Below, one piece after another: positions 16,083 through 24,473 of a DNA stretch of 45,469 bases. The translations under genes and the position numbers were made by a program. The DNA is taken from the NCBI RefSeq assembly GCF_000414115.1, contig NZ_AOPZ01000055.1:1-45469 (forward strand). Reading direction: 5' to 3'. Positions within the stretch are counted from its first letter, which is position 1. Each line of letters begins with the position of its first letter. The notes beneath the pieces were generated by a model. The model saw only the letters and a program-made list of their open reading frames with translations. It had not been told where the DNA came from and did no database searches. Source of the stretch: Streptomyces aurantiacus JA 4570 (GTDB lineage Bacteria > Actinomycetota > Actinomycetes > Streptomycetales > Streptomycetaceae).

Positions 16083-16888
16083 GACTTCTTGGCCTTTGCG
16101 GTCCGGGCGGCGACCCACACGGCGACCGCGATCAGCGCGCCGAGGCCGAAGATCCAGGCGAACAGGCCCTCGCTGACCGGTCCGAGACCGCCCAGCTTGA
16201 GACCGCCGGGGCTCTCGGTCTTCTCACCGTTGACCGCGTCGAGGTACGCGATGATGTCCTTCTTGCTCTTCTCCGGCATCGTCGTGTCGGGGAAGGACGG
16301 CATGTTCTGCGGGCCGGTCTGCATGGCCTCGTAGACATGCTTGGGGCTGACGCCCTCCAGGCTCGGAGCGAACTTGCCGTGCGTCAGCGCGCCGCCTTCA
16401 CCGGTGAAGTTGTGGCACTGCGCGCAGTTGGTGCGGAACAGCTCGCCACCCTTGGCGATGTCGGCGCCCTCGGGGCTGACCTGCTTCTCCGTCGGGATGT
16501 TCGGTCCGGCGCCGAGAGAGGCGACGTACGCGGCGAGCTGGTCGATCTGGGCCTGGTTGTAGATGACCTTCTTCTTGGGCGCCTGGGCGCCCTGCTGCTG
16601 GAGCGGCATCCGGCCGGTGCCGACCTGGAAGTCGACAGCGGCGGCGCCCACGCCCACCAGGCTCGGGCCGTCGGAGGTGCCCTGACCGCCGGTTCCGTGG
16701 CAGCTGGAGCAGCCCACGGCATAGAGCTTCTTGCCCTCGTCGATGGCGAGGGACTGAGCGGTTTCGTCGGCCTGCGCCTTGTCCGCCGGAGCGAACGCGG
16801 CGTACAGCCCCCCGGTGGCCGCCAGCGCGAGGAGTAGGACGACGACCGCCGCCAGCGGATGGCGTCGTCGTGCGGAGAGCTTTTTCAC
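16079..16888 (-). CDS. qcrC: Di-heme cytochrome c subunit of the bcc complex
   Basis: The product is 269 residues. An N-terminal hydrophobic segment (about 11-31), two extracytoplasmic cytochrome c domains with CSSCH (C60-H64) and CAQCH (C155-H159), and a C-terminal membrane anchor (about 240-262) give the layout known for actinobacterial QcrC. Its second heme domain replaces a soluble cytochrome c and hands electrons directly to the CuA site of CtaC in the supercomplex. Met axial ligands are plausible in GRMPLQ and QNMPSFPDT. The GTG start has GGGGTAA upstream. The gap to ctaE is 103 bp, so co-transcription from the ctaE promoter is likely. Confidence 0.98.
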   Translation of the reverse strand: MKKLSARRRHPLAAVVVLLLALAATGGLYAAFAPADKAQADETAQSLAIDEGKKLYAVGCSSCHGTGGQGTSDGPSLVGVGAAAVDFQVGTGRMPLQQQGAQAPKKKVIYNQAQIDQLAAYVASLGAGPNIPTEKQVSPEGADIAKGGELFRTNCAQCHNFTGEGGALTHGKFAPSLEGVSPKHVYEAMQTGPQNMPSFPDTTMPEKSKKDIIAYLDAVNGEKTESPGGLKLGGLGPVSEGLFAWIFGLGALIAVAVWVAARTAKAKKS

Positions 16889-16991
16889 GGATTACCCCGG
16901 TGTCAGGATCTTCTGCGTCGATGCTTCTGGAATGTGTCGGTACGTCGGGTGCGTCGGGGCGGCCGAGAGCCGCCGCGGTCCCCGGTGCCGA

Positions 16992-17612
16992 TTACTTGAT
17001 CATGTAGATCGTGGCGAAGAGGCCGATCCAGACGACATCGACGAAGTGCCAGTAGTAGGACACGACGATGGCGGCGGTCGCCTGCTCGTGAGTGAACCTC
17101 CGAGCCGCGTAGGTACGGCCTAGGACCAGCAGGAAGGCGATGAGTCCGCCTGTCACATGCAGTCCGTGGAAACCGGTGGTCAGGTAGAACACCGAGCCGT
17201 ACGGGTCCGACGAGAGCGAGAGGCCCTCGTGCTTGACCAGCTCCGTGTACTCGAAGACCTGACCGCCGATGAAGACCGCACCCATGATGAAGGTGACGAT
17301 GAACCACATCCGGAGCTTCTTCACGTCCCCGCGCTCGGCGGCGAACACGCCGAGCTGACAGGTGAGAGAGGAGAGCACCAGGATCGTGGTGTTCGTCGCA
17401 GAGAACGGGAAGTTCAGGCTTGACGCCATTTCCTTCCAGTGATCTGGACCGGTCACCGATCGCAGGGTGAAGTACATCGCGAAGAGGGCCGCGAAGAACA
17501 TCAGCTCGGAACTCAGCCAGATGATGGTTCCGACGCTGGTGAGGTTCGGTCGATTGACCGGCGGGTGCGCGTGCCCGGTATCTACTGTCGTTGCTGTCGC
17601 CACGACCGACAT
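16992..17612 (-). CDS. ctaE: Cytochrome c oxidase subunit III
   Basis: The product is 206 residues with five membrane helices, the short subunit III seen in actinobacteria. Landmarks are [34 protein letters not shown], and [11 protein letters not shown] followed by [11 protein letters not shown]. It stabilises the aa3 oxidase and proton uptake. An ATG at 17612 gives the length used, but a GTG at 17603 is a serious alternative: a -10-like CATAAT ends 7 nt before it, which fits a leaderless message. A perfect palindrome covers this start region. It opens the ctaE-qcrCAB transcript, divergent from the receiver-like gene. Confidence 0.96.
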   Translation of the reverse strand: MSVVATATTVDTGHAHPPVNRPNLTSVGTIIWLSSELMFFAALFAMYFTLRSVTGPDHWKEMASSLNFPFSATNTTILVLSSLTCQLGVFAAERGDVKKLRMWFIVTFIMGAVFIGGQVFEYTELVKHEGLSLSSDPYGSVFYLTTGFHGLHVTGGLIAFLLVLGRTYAARRFTHEQATAAIVVSYYWHFVDVVWIGLFATIYMIK

Positions 17613-17623
17613 TATGTCGGTCG
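17603..17623. promoter_or_regulatory. Perfect 21-bp palindrome over the ctaE start
   Basis: CGACCGACAT and its exact reverse complement flank a single T at 17613. The element covers the ATG of ctaE and the likely -10 region. It could be an operator for a dimeric regulator of the ctaE-qcrCAB transcript or an mRNA hairpin hiding the start. Confidence 0.6.
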
Positions 17624-17716
17624 CTTATCCCGCCCTCACCCCGGGGGGTGCCGTTCGGAGTGTCTGCGGGGTGTGTCCTGCCCGTATGGCCCATCGGAGC
17701 GGTGTCCGAACCGGTG

Positions 17717-17743
17717 TTGACGAGGTGTCGGGAGGAGTAGCAT
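17717..17743 (+). promoter_or_regulatory. Promoter candidate for the receiver-like gene
   Basis: TTGACG and TAGCAT are separated by 15 bp, a little short of the optimum. A GGAGG ribosome binding site follows just before the ATG at 17778. Confidence 0.45.
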
Positions 17744-17777
17744 CCGCGCGAGATCACCTCGACGAAGCGGAGGAACC

Positions 17778-18179
17778 ATGCAGCCGACCGCCACGGTCCT
17801 TGTCTACAGCGACAACGCGAACACCCGTGAGCAGGTTCGCCTGGCCACCGGGCGCAGGCCGGCCTCCGACGTCCCGGAGGTCCGCTTCATCGAGTGCGCG
17901 ACGCTCCCGGCGGTTCTCCAGGAGCTGGACCGCGGTGGGGTCGACGCCTGCGTGCTGGACGGGGAGGCCGTTCCCGCCGGTGGCATGGGCGTGTGCAGGC
18001 AGATCAAGGACGAGGTCTTCCAGGCCCCGCCGGTGCTTCTGCTCATCGGGCGGCCGCAGGATGCCTGGCTGGCCACGTGGAGCCGGGCCGAGGCCGCGGT
18101 GACCCTGCCGGTCGAGCCGGTGGAGTTCGCCTCGGCGTTGGCCGGTTTGCTGCGCAGCAAGGCGGCCCTGAGCGCTTGA
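17778..18179 (+). CDS. Degenerate receiver-domain protein without output domain
   Basis: The product is 133 residues and fits the CheY-like fold: strand ATVLVYSD, helix, strand VRFIECAT, strand VDACVLDGE with an Asp (D61) at the phospho-acceptor position, strand PPVLLLIG, strand AAVTLPVEP and a final helix. The usual N-terminal acidic pair is reduced to one Asp, and the invariant Lys of the final KP motif is replaced by E113 in VEP. Normal phosphorelay is therefore doubtful. There is no DNA-binding domain. The gene is divergent from ctaE and lies inside the respiratory locus, so a link to respiratory control by protein contact is possible but unproven. The ATG has a strong GGAGG site. Confidence 0.85.
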   Translation: MQPTATVLVYSDNANTREQVRLATGRRPASDVPEVRFIECATLPAVLQELDRGGVDACVLDGEAVPAGGMGVCRQIKDEVFQAPPVLLLIGRPQDAWLATWSRAEAAVTLPVEPVEFASALAGLLRSKAALSA

Positions 18180-18195
18180 GCGTCCCTGACGGGGC

Positions 18196-19443
18196 TCAGG
18201 CCGACTCCGGGCGGAGCCTTGCCCGGTCGACGGAGGATCGGCCCTCCTTTGTGTTCTTGAGGAGGGCGCTGCCCTTGCGCCATTTGTCCCAGCTCACGTT
18301 CCAGTCCCCGAAACCGTTCCCGAACGGGTCCATGTCGGCGCCGTAACTGTTGACGACCTTCACGATGTCGCCCTGGCGGACGGTCTCGTAGAACCAGGCG
18401 GCGTTGCCGGTGCTCATGCCGGTGCAGCCGTGGCTGGTGTTCGCGCTGCCCTGGGAGCCCACCGACCAGGGGGCGGCGTGGACGTACTCACCGCTGTCGG
18501 TGACCCTGGTCGCGTAGTAGACCATTTTGTCGTAGAAGTCCGACGCGCCGATGCTGGCACTGGTCATGCGGACGACGTACTCCTTGCCGAGGACCACCTT
18601 GATGCCGTTGCGGGTGGCATAGCCGGGCTTGCCGGTGGTGACGGGGATGGAGTTGATCTGCTGGTCGTTGCGGTAGACGGTCATCCAGTGCGAGCCGGCG
18701 TCCGTCACGGCCACGACCTTGTCGCCGGTGGTGAACCGCAGGGGCTTGGCCGCGGCGCCCCAGAGCCTGTCGGCGACCTTGATGCCGTCGAGGTTGCTGT
18801 GGACGTCCACGGTGGCGTTGGTGGGCCAGTAGTCCTTGGGGCGGTAGTGCAGCGTCTGGCTGTCCACCCAGTGCCAGGCGCCCTCCGTGGCGGGCTTGGA
18901 GCGCACCTGCAGCGCCCGCTCCACGGTGGCCCGGGCCTCCTTGCCCTTGACCTTGGCGCTGAGCTTCGCGGTGACGGGCTGGCCGACGCCGTACTTGCCC
19001 GCCTGCGGGCCGAAGGTGACCTTGAGTTGCTTCTTCTTGGCGGCCTGGTTCGTGGCGAAGTCGAGGACCTTGCGGCCGGGTGAGCCGTCGTCGTCCTCCG
19101 TGCTCACCCGCACCGTGTAATGCGCGCCTGCCGCCAGCGGGGCGGTGCTGTGCCACCGGGAGCCGTCGGCGGAGAGTTCGCCCGCCACGTAGCGGCCCAT
19201 GGCGTCGGTGGCGGTCACATCGGTGATGCGTCCGTCCTCGCCCTGGGCGGTGACTTCGAGCGGCTTGTCGGGGTCGGCCTTCTGGCTGCCCGCGGGCCCG
19301 TTGAACGCGATCTGGCTCGCCGCGTCGTACGGCTTGGCCGAGAGCGGATGGCCGTCGCTGCCGCAGGCCGCGGCCCCCGCACCGAGGGCGACCACCAGCG
19401 ACGTGCAGCTCAGTACCGTGCGGATACGCGGTGAATTCCTCAT
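18196..19443 (-). CDS. Lipoprotein L,D-transpeptidase (YkuD fold with Ig-like domains)
   Basis: The product is 415 residues. A lipobox ends at C27 in AGAAACGSD, so the mature enzyme is tethered outside the membrane. Residues 35-240 read as two beta-rich Ig-like domains, the second with WHWVDSQTLHYRPKDYWP, as in mycobacterial LdtB-type enzymes. The YkuD domain (about 241-370) has H322, and the catalytic motif SHGCTG with H338 and C340. It forms 3-3 meso-diaminopimelate crosslinks in peptidoglycan. I chose the ATG at 19443; a GTG two codons upstream is possible. It sits between ctaF and ctaE with no functional link to respiration that I can see. Confidence 0.95.
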   Translation of the reverse strand: MRNSPRIRTVLSCTSLVVALGAGAAACGSDGHPLSAKPYDAASQIAFNGPAGSQKADPDKPLEVTAQGEDGRITDVTATDAMGRYVAGELSADGSRWHSTAPLAAGAHYTVRVSTEDDDGSPGRKVLDFATNQAAKKKQLKVTFGPQAGKYGVGQPVTAKLSAKVKGKEARATVERALQVRSKPATEGAWHWVDSQTLHYRPKDYWPTNATVDVHSNLDGIKVADRLWGAAAKPLRFTTGDKVVAVTDAGSHWMTVYRNDQQINSIPVTTGKPGYATRNGIKVVLGKEYVVRMTSASIGASDFYDKMVYYATRVTDSGEYVHAAPWSVGSQGSANTSHGCTGMSTGNAAWFYETVRQGDIVKVVNSYGADMDPFGNGFGDWNVSWDKWRKGSALLKNTKEGRSSVDRARLRPESA

Positions 19444-19522
19444 GAGCACACGGTATGAAGGTTCAGCATGTACGGCGCGCCGAGTGATCCGTACGAGTTC
19501 CCCCGGACGGCCGAACGGAAAA

Positions 19523-19570
19523 GGCCCCGGGGCCCGGACTCTCCGTCAGGAGCGTCCGGGCCCCGGGGCC
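19523..19570 (-). terminator. Strong intrinsic terminator of ctaCDF
   Basis: A perfect 17-bp GC-rich stem (GGCCCCGGGGCCCGGAC and its complement) with a 14-nt loop is followed by TTTT on the minus strand, 17 nt after the ctaF stop. It separates ctaCDF from the L,D-transpeptidase gene. Confidence 0.93.
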
Positions 19571-19586
19571 CTGCGATGCGGCAGAC

Positions 19587-19985
19587 CTACTGGGTCTGGT
19601 TCTCACCGCGGTAGTACTCGAAGACCCAGCCCCACAGACCGATCAGGAGGAGCGGGGCGGAGAAGTACAGCAGCCACCAGCCGATGGCGATGGCCAGGAA
19701 GGCGAGCGCGCCGCCGACGGCCAGGGACAGCGGCTGCCAGCTGTGCGGGCTGAAGAAGCCCACCTCGCCGGCCTCGTCCGCGACGTCGGCCTCCTTGTTG
19801 TCCTGTGCCGCGGCGTCGACCCGCCTGGCCGTGAAGGCCAGGTAGTAGCCGATCATGATGCACAGGCCGAAGGCCAGGAAGAGCGCGGTGGTTCCGGCGG
19901 GCTCCTTCGACCACCAGCCATACACGATGGCCATGATCAGCACGAAGACGCTCAGCCAGATGAACATCTTGCCCTGGATCTTCAC
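19587..19985 (-). CDS. ctaF: Cytochrome c oxidase subunit IV, actinobacterial type
   Basis: The product is 132 residues with four membrane helices (pairs near 8-24 and 32-52, then 85-103 and 107-125). The first helix contains [20 protein letters not shown], and the end reads [14 protein letters not shown], characteristic of the actinobacterial CtaF family. It is a structural subunit of the aa3 oxidase in the bcc-aa3 supercomplex. The GTG start overlaps the ctaD stop by 4 bp (GTGA), so its synthesis is coupled to CtaD. A strong terminator follows. Confidence 0.96.
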   Translation of the reverse strand: MKIQGKMFIWLSVFVLIMAIVYGWWSKEPAGTTALFLAFGLCIMIGYYLAFTARRVDAAAQDNKEADVADEAGEVGFFSPHSWQPLSLAVGGALAFLAIAIGWWLLYFSAPLLLIGLWGWVFEYYRGENQTQ

Positions 19986-21727
19986 TTGCCGGCCTCCTTG
20001 CCGCCGGCCAGGGCGGCGTTCTGTGAGCCGCCGTGACCCGCGTTCTCAAGCTGGTCGATCGCGGCGATCTCCGGGTGGTGCAGATCGAACGCCGGGGATT
20101 CGCTGCGGATGCGCGGCAGCGTGAGGAAGTTGTGCCGCGGCGGCGGGCACGAGGTCGCCCACTCGAGTGAACGGCCGTAGCCCCACGGGTCGTCGACCTC
20201 GATCTTCTTGCCGTACTTGGCCGTCTTCCAGATGTTGTAGAAGAACGGCAGGATCGACAGACCGAGCAGGAACGAGCAGATCGTCGAGATCGTGTTCAGG
20301 GCGGTGAAGCCGTCGGCGTCCAGGTAGTCCGCGTACCGGCGCGGCATGCCCTCGGCACCCAGCCAGTGCTGGACGAGGAACGTGCCGTGGAAGCCGACGA
20401 ACAGCGTCCAGAAGGTGATCTTTCCGAGGCGCTCGTCGAGCATCTTGCCGGTGAACTTCGGCCACCAGAAGTGGAATCCGGAGAACATCGCGAACACCAC
20501 GGTGCCGAAGACGACGTAGTGGAAGTGCGCGACCACGAAGTACGAGTCCGACACGTGGAAGTCCATCGGCGGCGAGGCCAGGATGACACCCGTCAGACCA
20601 CCGAAGGTGAAGGTGATCAGGAAGCCGACCGCCCAGAGCATCGGGGTCTCGAAGGACAGGGACCCCTTCCACATCGTTCCGATCCAGTTGAAGAACTTCA
20701 CGCCTGTTGGCACGGCGATCAGGAACGTCATGAAGGAGAAGAACGGTAGGAGTACGCCGCCCGTGACGTACATGTGGTGCGCCCACACCGTCACCGAAAG
20801 ACCGGCGATGGCGATCGTCGCGCCGATCAGGCCCATGTAGCCGAACATCGGCTTGCGGGAGAAGACCGGGATGACTTCGGAAATGATTCCGAAGAATGGC
20901 AGGGCGATGATGTACACCTCTGGATGGCCGAAGAACCAGAAGAGGTGTTGCCATAGCAAGGCCCCGCCATTGGCGGCGTCGAAGATATGGGCACCGAATT
21001 TACGGTCCGCCTCCAGGGCGAACAGCGCGGCGGCCAGAACCGGGAAGGCGAGCAGCACCAGCACGGCGGTCAGCAGCACGTTCCACACGAAGATCGGCAT
21101 GCGGAACATCGTCATGCCGGGGGCGCGCATGCAGATGATGGTGGTGATGAAGTTGACCGAGCCGAGGATCGTGCCGAAGCCGGAGAAGGCCAGACCCATG
21201 ATCCACATGTCGGCGCCGATGCCCGGCGACCGGACCGCGTCCGACAGCGGCGAGTAGGCGAACCAGCCGAAGTCGGCGGCGCCGTTCGGGGTGAGGAAGC
21301 CACCGACCGCGATCAGCGAGCCGAACAGGTACAGCCAGTAGGCGAACATGTTCAGACGCGGGAAGGCCACGTCCGGGGCGCCGATCTGGAGCGGCATGAT
21401 CCAGTTCGCGAAGCCCGCGAACAGCGGCGTCGCGAACATCAGCAGCATGATCGTGCCGTGCATCGTGAACGCCTGGTTGAACTGCTCGTTCGACATGATC
21501 TGCGTACCCGGGCGGGCGAGCTCGGCGCGCATGAAGAGCGCCATGACGCCGCCGATGCAGAAGAACGCGAACGACGTGACCAGATAGAGCGTGCCGATCG
21601 TCTTGTGGTCAGTGGTGGTCAGCCACTTGATGACGACGTTGCCCGGCTGCTTGCGCCTGACCGGCAGCTCGTTCTCGTACGAGTCCTCCGCTGCCGCGGC
21701 ACCCTGGGGTTCGTTGAGGATGCTCAC
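19982..21727 (-). CDS. ctaD: Cytochrome c oxidase subunit I
   Basis: The product is 581 residues with 12 membrane helices. It is the catalytic heme-copper subunit that reduces O2 and pumps protons. The low-spin heme a ligand is H90 (AFTMHGTIM). The CuB site lies in [13 protein letters not shown] (the His-Tyr pair) and WAHHMYVTG. Heme a3 and heme a ligands are in [11 protein letters not shown]. The GTG start overlaps the ctaC stop by 4 bp. The long polar N- and C-termini match other actinobacterial CtaD proteins. It is the second gene of ctaCDF. Confidence 0.98.
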   Translation of the reverse strand: MSILNEPQGAAAAEDSYENELPVRRKQPGNVVIKWLTTTDHKTIGTLYLVTSFAFFCIGGVMALFMRAELARPGTQIMSNEQFNQAFTMHGTIMLLMFATPLFAGFANWIMPLQIGAPDVAFPRLNMFAYWLYLFGSLIAVGGFLTPNGAADFGWFAYSPLSDAVRSPGIGADMWIMGLAFSGFGTILGSVNFITTIICMRAPGMTMFRMPIFVWNVLLTAVLVLLAFPVLAAALFALEADRKFGAHIFDAANGGALLWQHLFWFFGHPEVYIIALPFFGIISEVIPVFSRKPMFGYMGLIGATIAIAGLSVTVWAHHMYVTGGVLLPFFSFMTFLIAVPTGVKFFNWIGTMWKGSLSFETPMLWAVGFLITFTFGGLTGVILASPPMDFHVSDSYFVVAHFHYVVFGTVVFAMFSGFHFWWPKFTGKMLDERLGKITFWTLFVGFHGTFLVQHWLGAEGMPRRYADYLDADGFTALNTISTICSFLLGLSILPFFYNIWKTAKYGKKIEVDDPWGYGRSLEWATSCPPPRHNFLTLPRIRSESPAFDLHHPEIAAIDQLENAGHGGSQNAALAGGKEAGK

Positions 21728-22686
21728 AGTTGGTTCGTCTCCCGGTTCTTCTCGCGGTCCGTCTGCTCGATGCCGGCCGGGATGTAACCGGTCTGGTTCT
21801 TCTTCGCGAGGTCTTCGAGGTGCTGCTTGTAGCGCTCGGGAGAGACGACCTTGACGTTGAAGAGCATCCGGGAGTGGTCGACGCCGCACAGCTCGGCGCA
21901 CTTGCCCATGAAGGTGCCCTCCTTGTTCGGAGTGACCTCGAAGGCGTTGGTGTGACCCGGGATGACGTCCTGCTTCATGAGGAACGGAACCACCCAGAAG
22001 GAGTGGATGACGTCACGCGAAGTCAGGACGAAGCGGACCTTCTCGCCCTTGGGGAGCCAGAGGGTCGGGCCCGGGTTGCCGTTCTGCGGGTTCCGCTCGC
22101 CGGGCGTACCGACCTGGTAGACGCCGCCGGCGTTGGCCGGGAAGTCCTTGCGGAACCGCTCCGGGATGGCGTCCAGTTCCTTGGCGGTCCTGGCGTCGGC
22201 CTTGTCGGAGCCGGGCACGTTCTCGACGTAGTTGAAGCCCCAGCTCCACTGGAAGCCGACCACGTTGATGGTGTGGGCGGGCTTCTCGTCGAGCGCGAGG
22301 AGCTTGGACTCGTCACGTGCCGTGAAATAGAAGAGCACCGAGACGATGATGAGCGGGACCACCGTGTACAGCGCCTCGATGGGCATGTTGTAACGCGTCT
22401 GCGGAGGGACCTCCACCTTGGTGCGGCTGCGCCGGTGGAAGATGACGCTCCACAGGATCAGGCCCCAGACCAGCACGCCCGTGGCGAGCGCAGCCGCCCA
22501 CGAGCCCTGCCAGAGGGAGAGGATCCGCGGGGCCTCCTCCGTGACCGGGGTCGGCATACCAAGGCGGGGAAAGTCCTTGTATGTGCAACCGGTGGCGGTT
22601 ACCAGGACCAGGCCCGCAGTCAATGCCTGCAGCAGCTTCCGCCGCATCGGGCGCCGCGGCGAGCGGTCGGAGCCGTTGGGACTCAC
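21724..22686 (-). CDS. ctaC: Cytochrome c oxidase subunit II
   Basis: The product is 320 residues. The lipobox VTATGC ends at C34, making it a lipoprotein. Two membrane helices (about 60-82 and 104-124) are followed by a cupredoxin domain. The binuclear CuA ligands are in the [12 protein letters not shown] motif, with an upstream His in [10 protein letters not shown] charged insert rich in Asp, Lys and Arg in the periplasmic domain is seen in actinobacterial CtaC and helps contact QcrC. The GTG start opens the ctaCDF transcript. The promoter must lie in the 333-bp gap before the divergent desulfurase gene. Confidence 0.98.
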   Translation of the reverse strand: MSPNGSDRSPRRPMRRKLLQALTAGLVLVTATGCTYKDFPRLGMPTPVTEEAPRILSLWQGSWAAALATGVLVWGLILWSVIFHRRSRTKVEVPPQTRYNMPIEALYTVVPLIIVSVLFYFTARDESKLLALDEKPAHTINVVGFQWSWGFNYVENVPGSDKADARTAKELDAIPERFRKDFPANAGGVYQVGTPGERNPQNGNPGPTLWLPKGEKVRFVLTSRDVIHSFWVVPFLMKQDVIPGHTNAFEVTPNKEGTFMGKCAELCGVDHSRMLFNVKVVSPERYKQHLEDLAKKNQTGYIPAGIEQTDREKNRETNQL

Positions 22687-22960
22687 GTAGCGCCTTCCCG
22701 AGAGTCTCGCCCGCGCTGTTGGCTGCGGCCTTCTCGGTGGTCGGTCGCCGCCCTGCGTCGGGCAGGGGTTTGGATGTTTATGCGGACCAAACCCTACTGG
22801 ACGCTATTTGGGGTCGCGCGGGGAGGGTGCCTAACGCGCCGCGGGTCACTCTGTCGGGGTGGGATGGGCCTCCGTCGGCCGGTATCTGACGGAGGATTGG
22901 GTCGCCCAGGAGCTCGGCGGGAGCTCTTCGTCGGCGGGTGCGGGTTTCGTTGTGGCCTGT

Positions 22961-22981
22961 CGCGCAGTTCCCCGCGCCCCT
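22961..22981. repeat. Dispersed intergenic repeat, partial copy
   Basis: CGCGCAGTTCCCCGCGCCCC at this position is the core of the element that forms the inverted repeat after trpD. Confidence 0.8.
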
Positions 22982-22985
22982 CAGG

Positions 22986-23013
22986 TTGGTCACCTAGCCG
23001 CACGCCTTAGCGT
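22986..23013 (+). promoter_or_regulatory. Promoter candidate for a leaderless desulfurase message
   Basis: TTGGTC and TAGCGT are separated by 16 bp, and the -10 hexamer ends only six bases before the GTG at 23020. No ribosome binding site is present, which fits leaderless transcription. Confidence 0.5.
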
Positions 23014-23019
23014 GACCCC

Positions 23020-24399
23020 GTGGCTTACTTTGACGTCGCTTCGTCGGCTCCTCTGCATCCGGTTGCTCGGCAGGCGCTTGTTGCTGCGCTCGATGAGGGA
23101 TGGGCCGATTCCTCGCGGCTCTATCGGGAGGGGCGGCGGGCCCGGCTTCTGTTGGACGCCGCTCGGGAGGCGGCCGCGGAGGCTGTGGGGTGTCGGCCGG
23201 ATGAGTTGGTGTTCACCCCTTCGGGGACGCGGGCGCTGTACGACGGGGTCGCGGGGGCGCTGGCCGGGCGGCGGCGGGTCGGCGGGCATCTGGTGGTGTC
23301 GGCCGTCGAGCACTCGGCGGTGCTGCACGCGGCGGCCGCGCACGAGCGGGGCGGCGGCACGGTGACCGAGGTCGGCGTGGACCGGGCCGGCGCGGTGTCG
23401 GCCGAGGCGTACGGGGCCGCGCTGCGCCCGGACACCGCGCTCGCCTGTCTGCAGTCCGCCAACCACGAGGTGGGCACCGAGCAGCCGGTGGCCGAGGTGG
23501 CGGACGGCTGCCGGGCGGCCGGGGTGCCGCTGCTCGTGGACGCGGCGCAGTCGCTGCCGTGGGGGCGGGTGGACGGGGACTGGTCGCTGCTGGCCGCGAG
23601 CGCCCACAAGTGGGGCGGGCCCGCGGGGGTCGGGCTGCTCGTCGTGCGCAAGGGGGCGCGGTTCGCGCCGCGCGGGCCGGTGGACGAGCGGGAGTCGGGG
23701 CGTGCGCCCGGATTCGAGAACATTCCGGCGATCGTGGCGGCCGCCGCGTCGCTGCGGGCGGTGCGGGCCGAGGCGGCGGCGGAGGCCGGGCGGCTGCGTG
23801 AGCTGACGGAGCGGATCCGGGCGCGGGTGCCCGGCCTGGTGCCGGATGTGGAGGTCGTCGGCGATCCGGTGCGGCGGCTGCCCCACCTCGTCACCTTCTC
23901 CTGTCTCTATGTCGACGGAGAGACCTTGCTGCACGAGCTGGACCGGGCGGGCTTCTCGGTGTCGTCCGGCTCCTCCTGCACCAGCAGCACGCTGACGCCG
24001 AGCCATGTGCTCAAGGCGATGGGTGTGGTCAGCGAGGGCAACGTGCGTGTGTCGCTGCCGTTCGGCGCCGACGCCGCCGAGGTCGAGCGGTTCCTGGACG
24101 TGCTGCCGGGCGCGGTCGCCGGGGTGCGCGAGAAGCTGGGCGCGCCCGTCGCCCCCGCCGCCGCCGGCACGCTGGACGAGCTGACCGTCGACGCCCTGGG
24201 CGAGCGCTGCCCGCTGCCCGTGATCGAGCTGGCGAAGGCGCTCCCCCGGGTCCGCGTCGGCGGCACGGTCACCGTCCTGTCGGACGACGAGGTCGCGGCC
24301 GTGGACATCCCGGCGTGGTGCTGGACGCGGAAGCAGGAGTACGTGGGGCCGCGGGAGCGGGAGCGCGGGGTGGCGTACGTGGTGCGGCGGCTGGTGTAG
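23020..24399 (+). CDS. Cysteine desulfurase fused to a C-terminal TusA sulfur-carrier domain
   Basis: The product is 459 residues. Residues 1-375 are a class V PLP enzyme of the NifS/IscS group: PLP-binding Lys K197 in ASAHKWGGP, Asp in LLVDAAQS, and the persulfide-forming C320 in SSGSSCTSST. Residues 385-459 are a TusA/SirA domain with the active Cys C397 in GERCPLPVIELAKAL. The enzyme would strip sulfur from cysteine and pass it as a persulfide straight to its own carrier domain. Targets could be tRNA thiolation, molybdopterin or other sulfur acceptors. It is divergent from ctaC and convergent with the PfkB kinase gene. The message is probably leaderless. Confidence 0.93.
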   Translation: MAYFDVASSAPLHPVARQALVAALDEGWADSSRLYREGRRARLLLDAAREAAAEAVGCRPDELVFTPSGTRALYDGVAGALAGRRRVGGHLVVSAVEHSAVLHAAAAHERGGGTVTEVGVDRAGAVSAEAYGAALRPDTALACLQSANHEVGTEQPVAEVADGCRAAGVPLLVDAAQSLPWGRVDGDWSLLAASAHKWGGPAGVGLLVVRKGARFAPRGPVDERESGRAPGFENIPAIVAAAASLRAVRAEAAAEAGRLRELTERIRARVPGLVPDVEVVGDPVRRLPHLVTFSCLYVDGETLLHELDRAGFSVSSGSSCTSSTLTPSHVLKAMGVVSEGNVRVSLPFGADAAEVERFLDVLPGAVAGVREKLGAPVAPAAAGTLDELTVDALGERCPLPVIELAKALPRVRVGGTVTVLSDDEVAAVDIPAWCWTRKQEYVGPRERERGVAYVVRRLV

Positions 24400-24430
24400 C
24401 CGGGCGGCCCGCCGGTGGGTCCGCGTGGCG

Positions 24431-24468
24431 CGGCCGGGTGCGGGAGCGGTCGCTTCCGCACCCGGCCG
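24431..24468. terminator. Bidirectional terminator between convergent genes
   Basis: CGGCCGGGTGCGG and CCGCACCCGGCCG form a perfect 13-bp stem with a 12-nt loop between the desulfurase-TusA gene and the PfkB kinase gene. Confidence 0.8.
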
Positions 24469-24473
24469 TCGCG

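Larger units (their letters stand above)
22687..23019. other. 333-bp divergent intergenic region between ctaC and the desulfurase gene
   Basis: This gap holds the ctaC promoter, which I cannot place exactly; an AT-richer patch around 22775-22810 is the best candidate. It also holds one partial copy of the dispersed GC-rich repeat (22961-22981) and the rightward promoter at 22986-23013. I see no gene in it. Confidence 0.6.
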
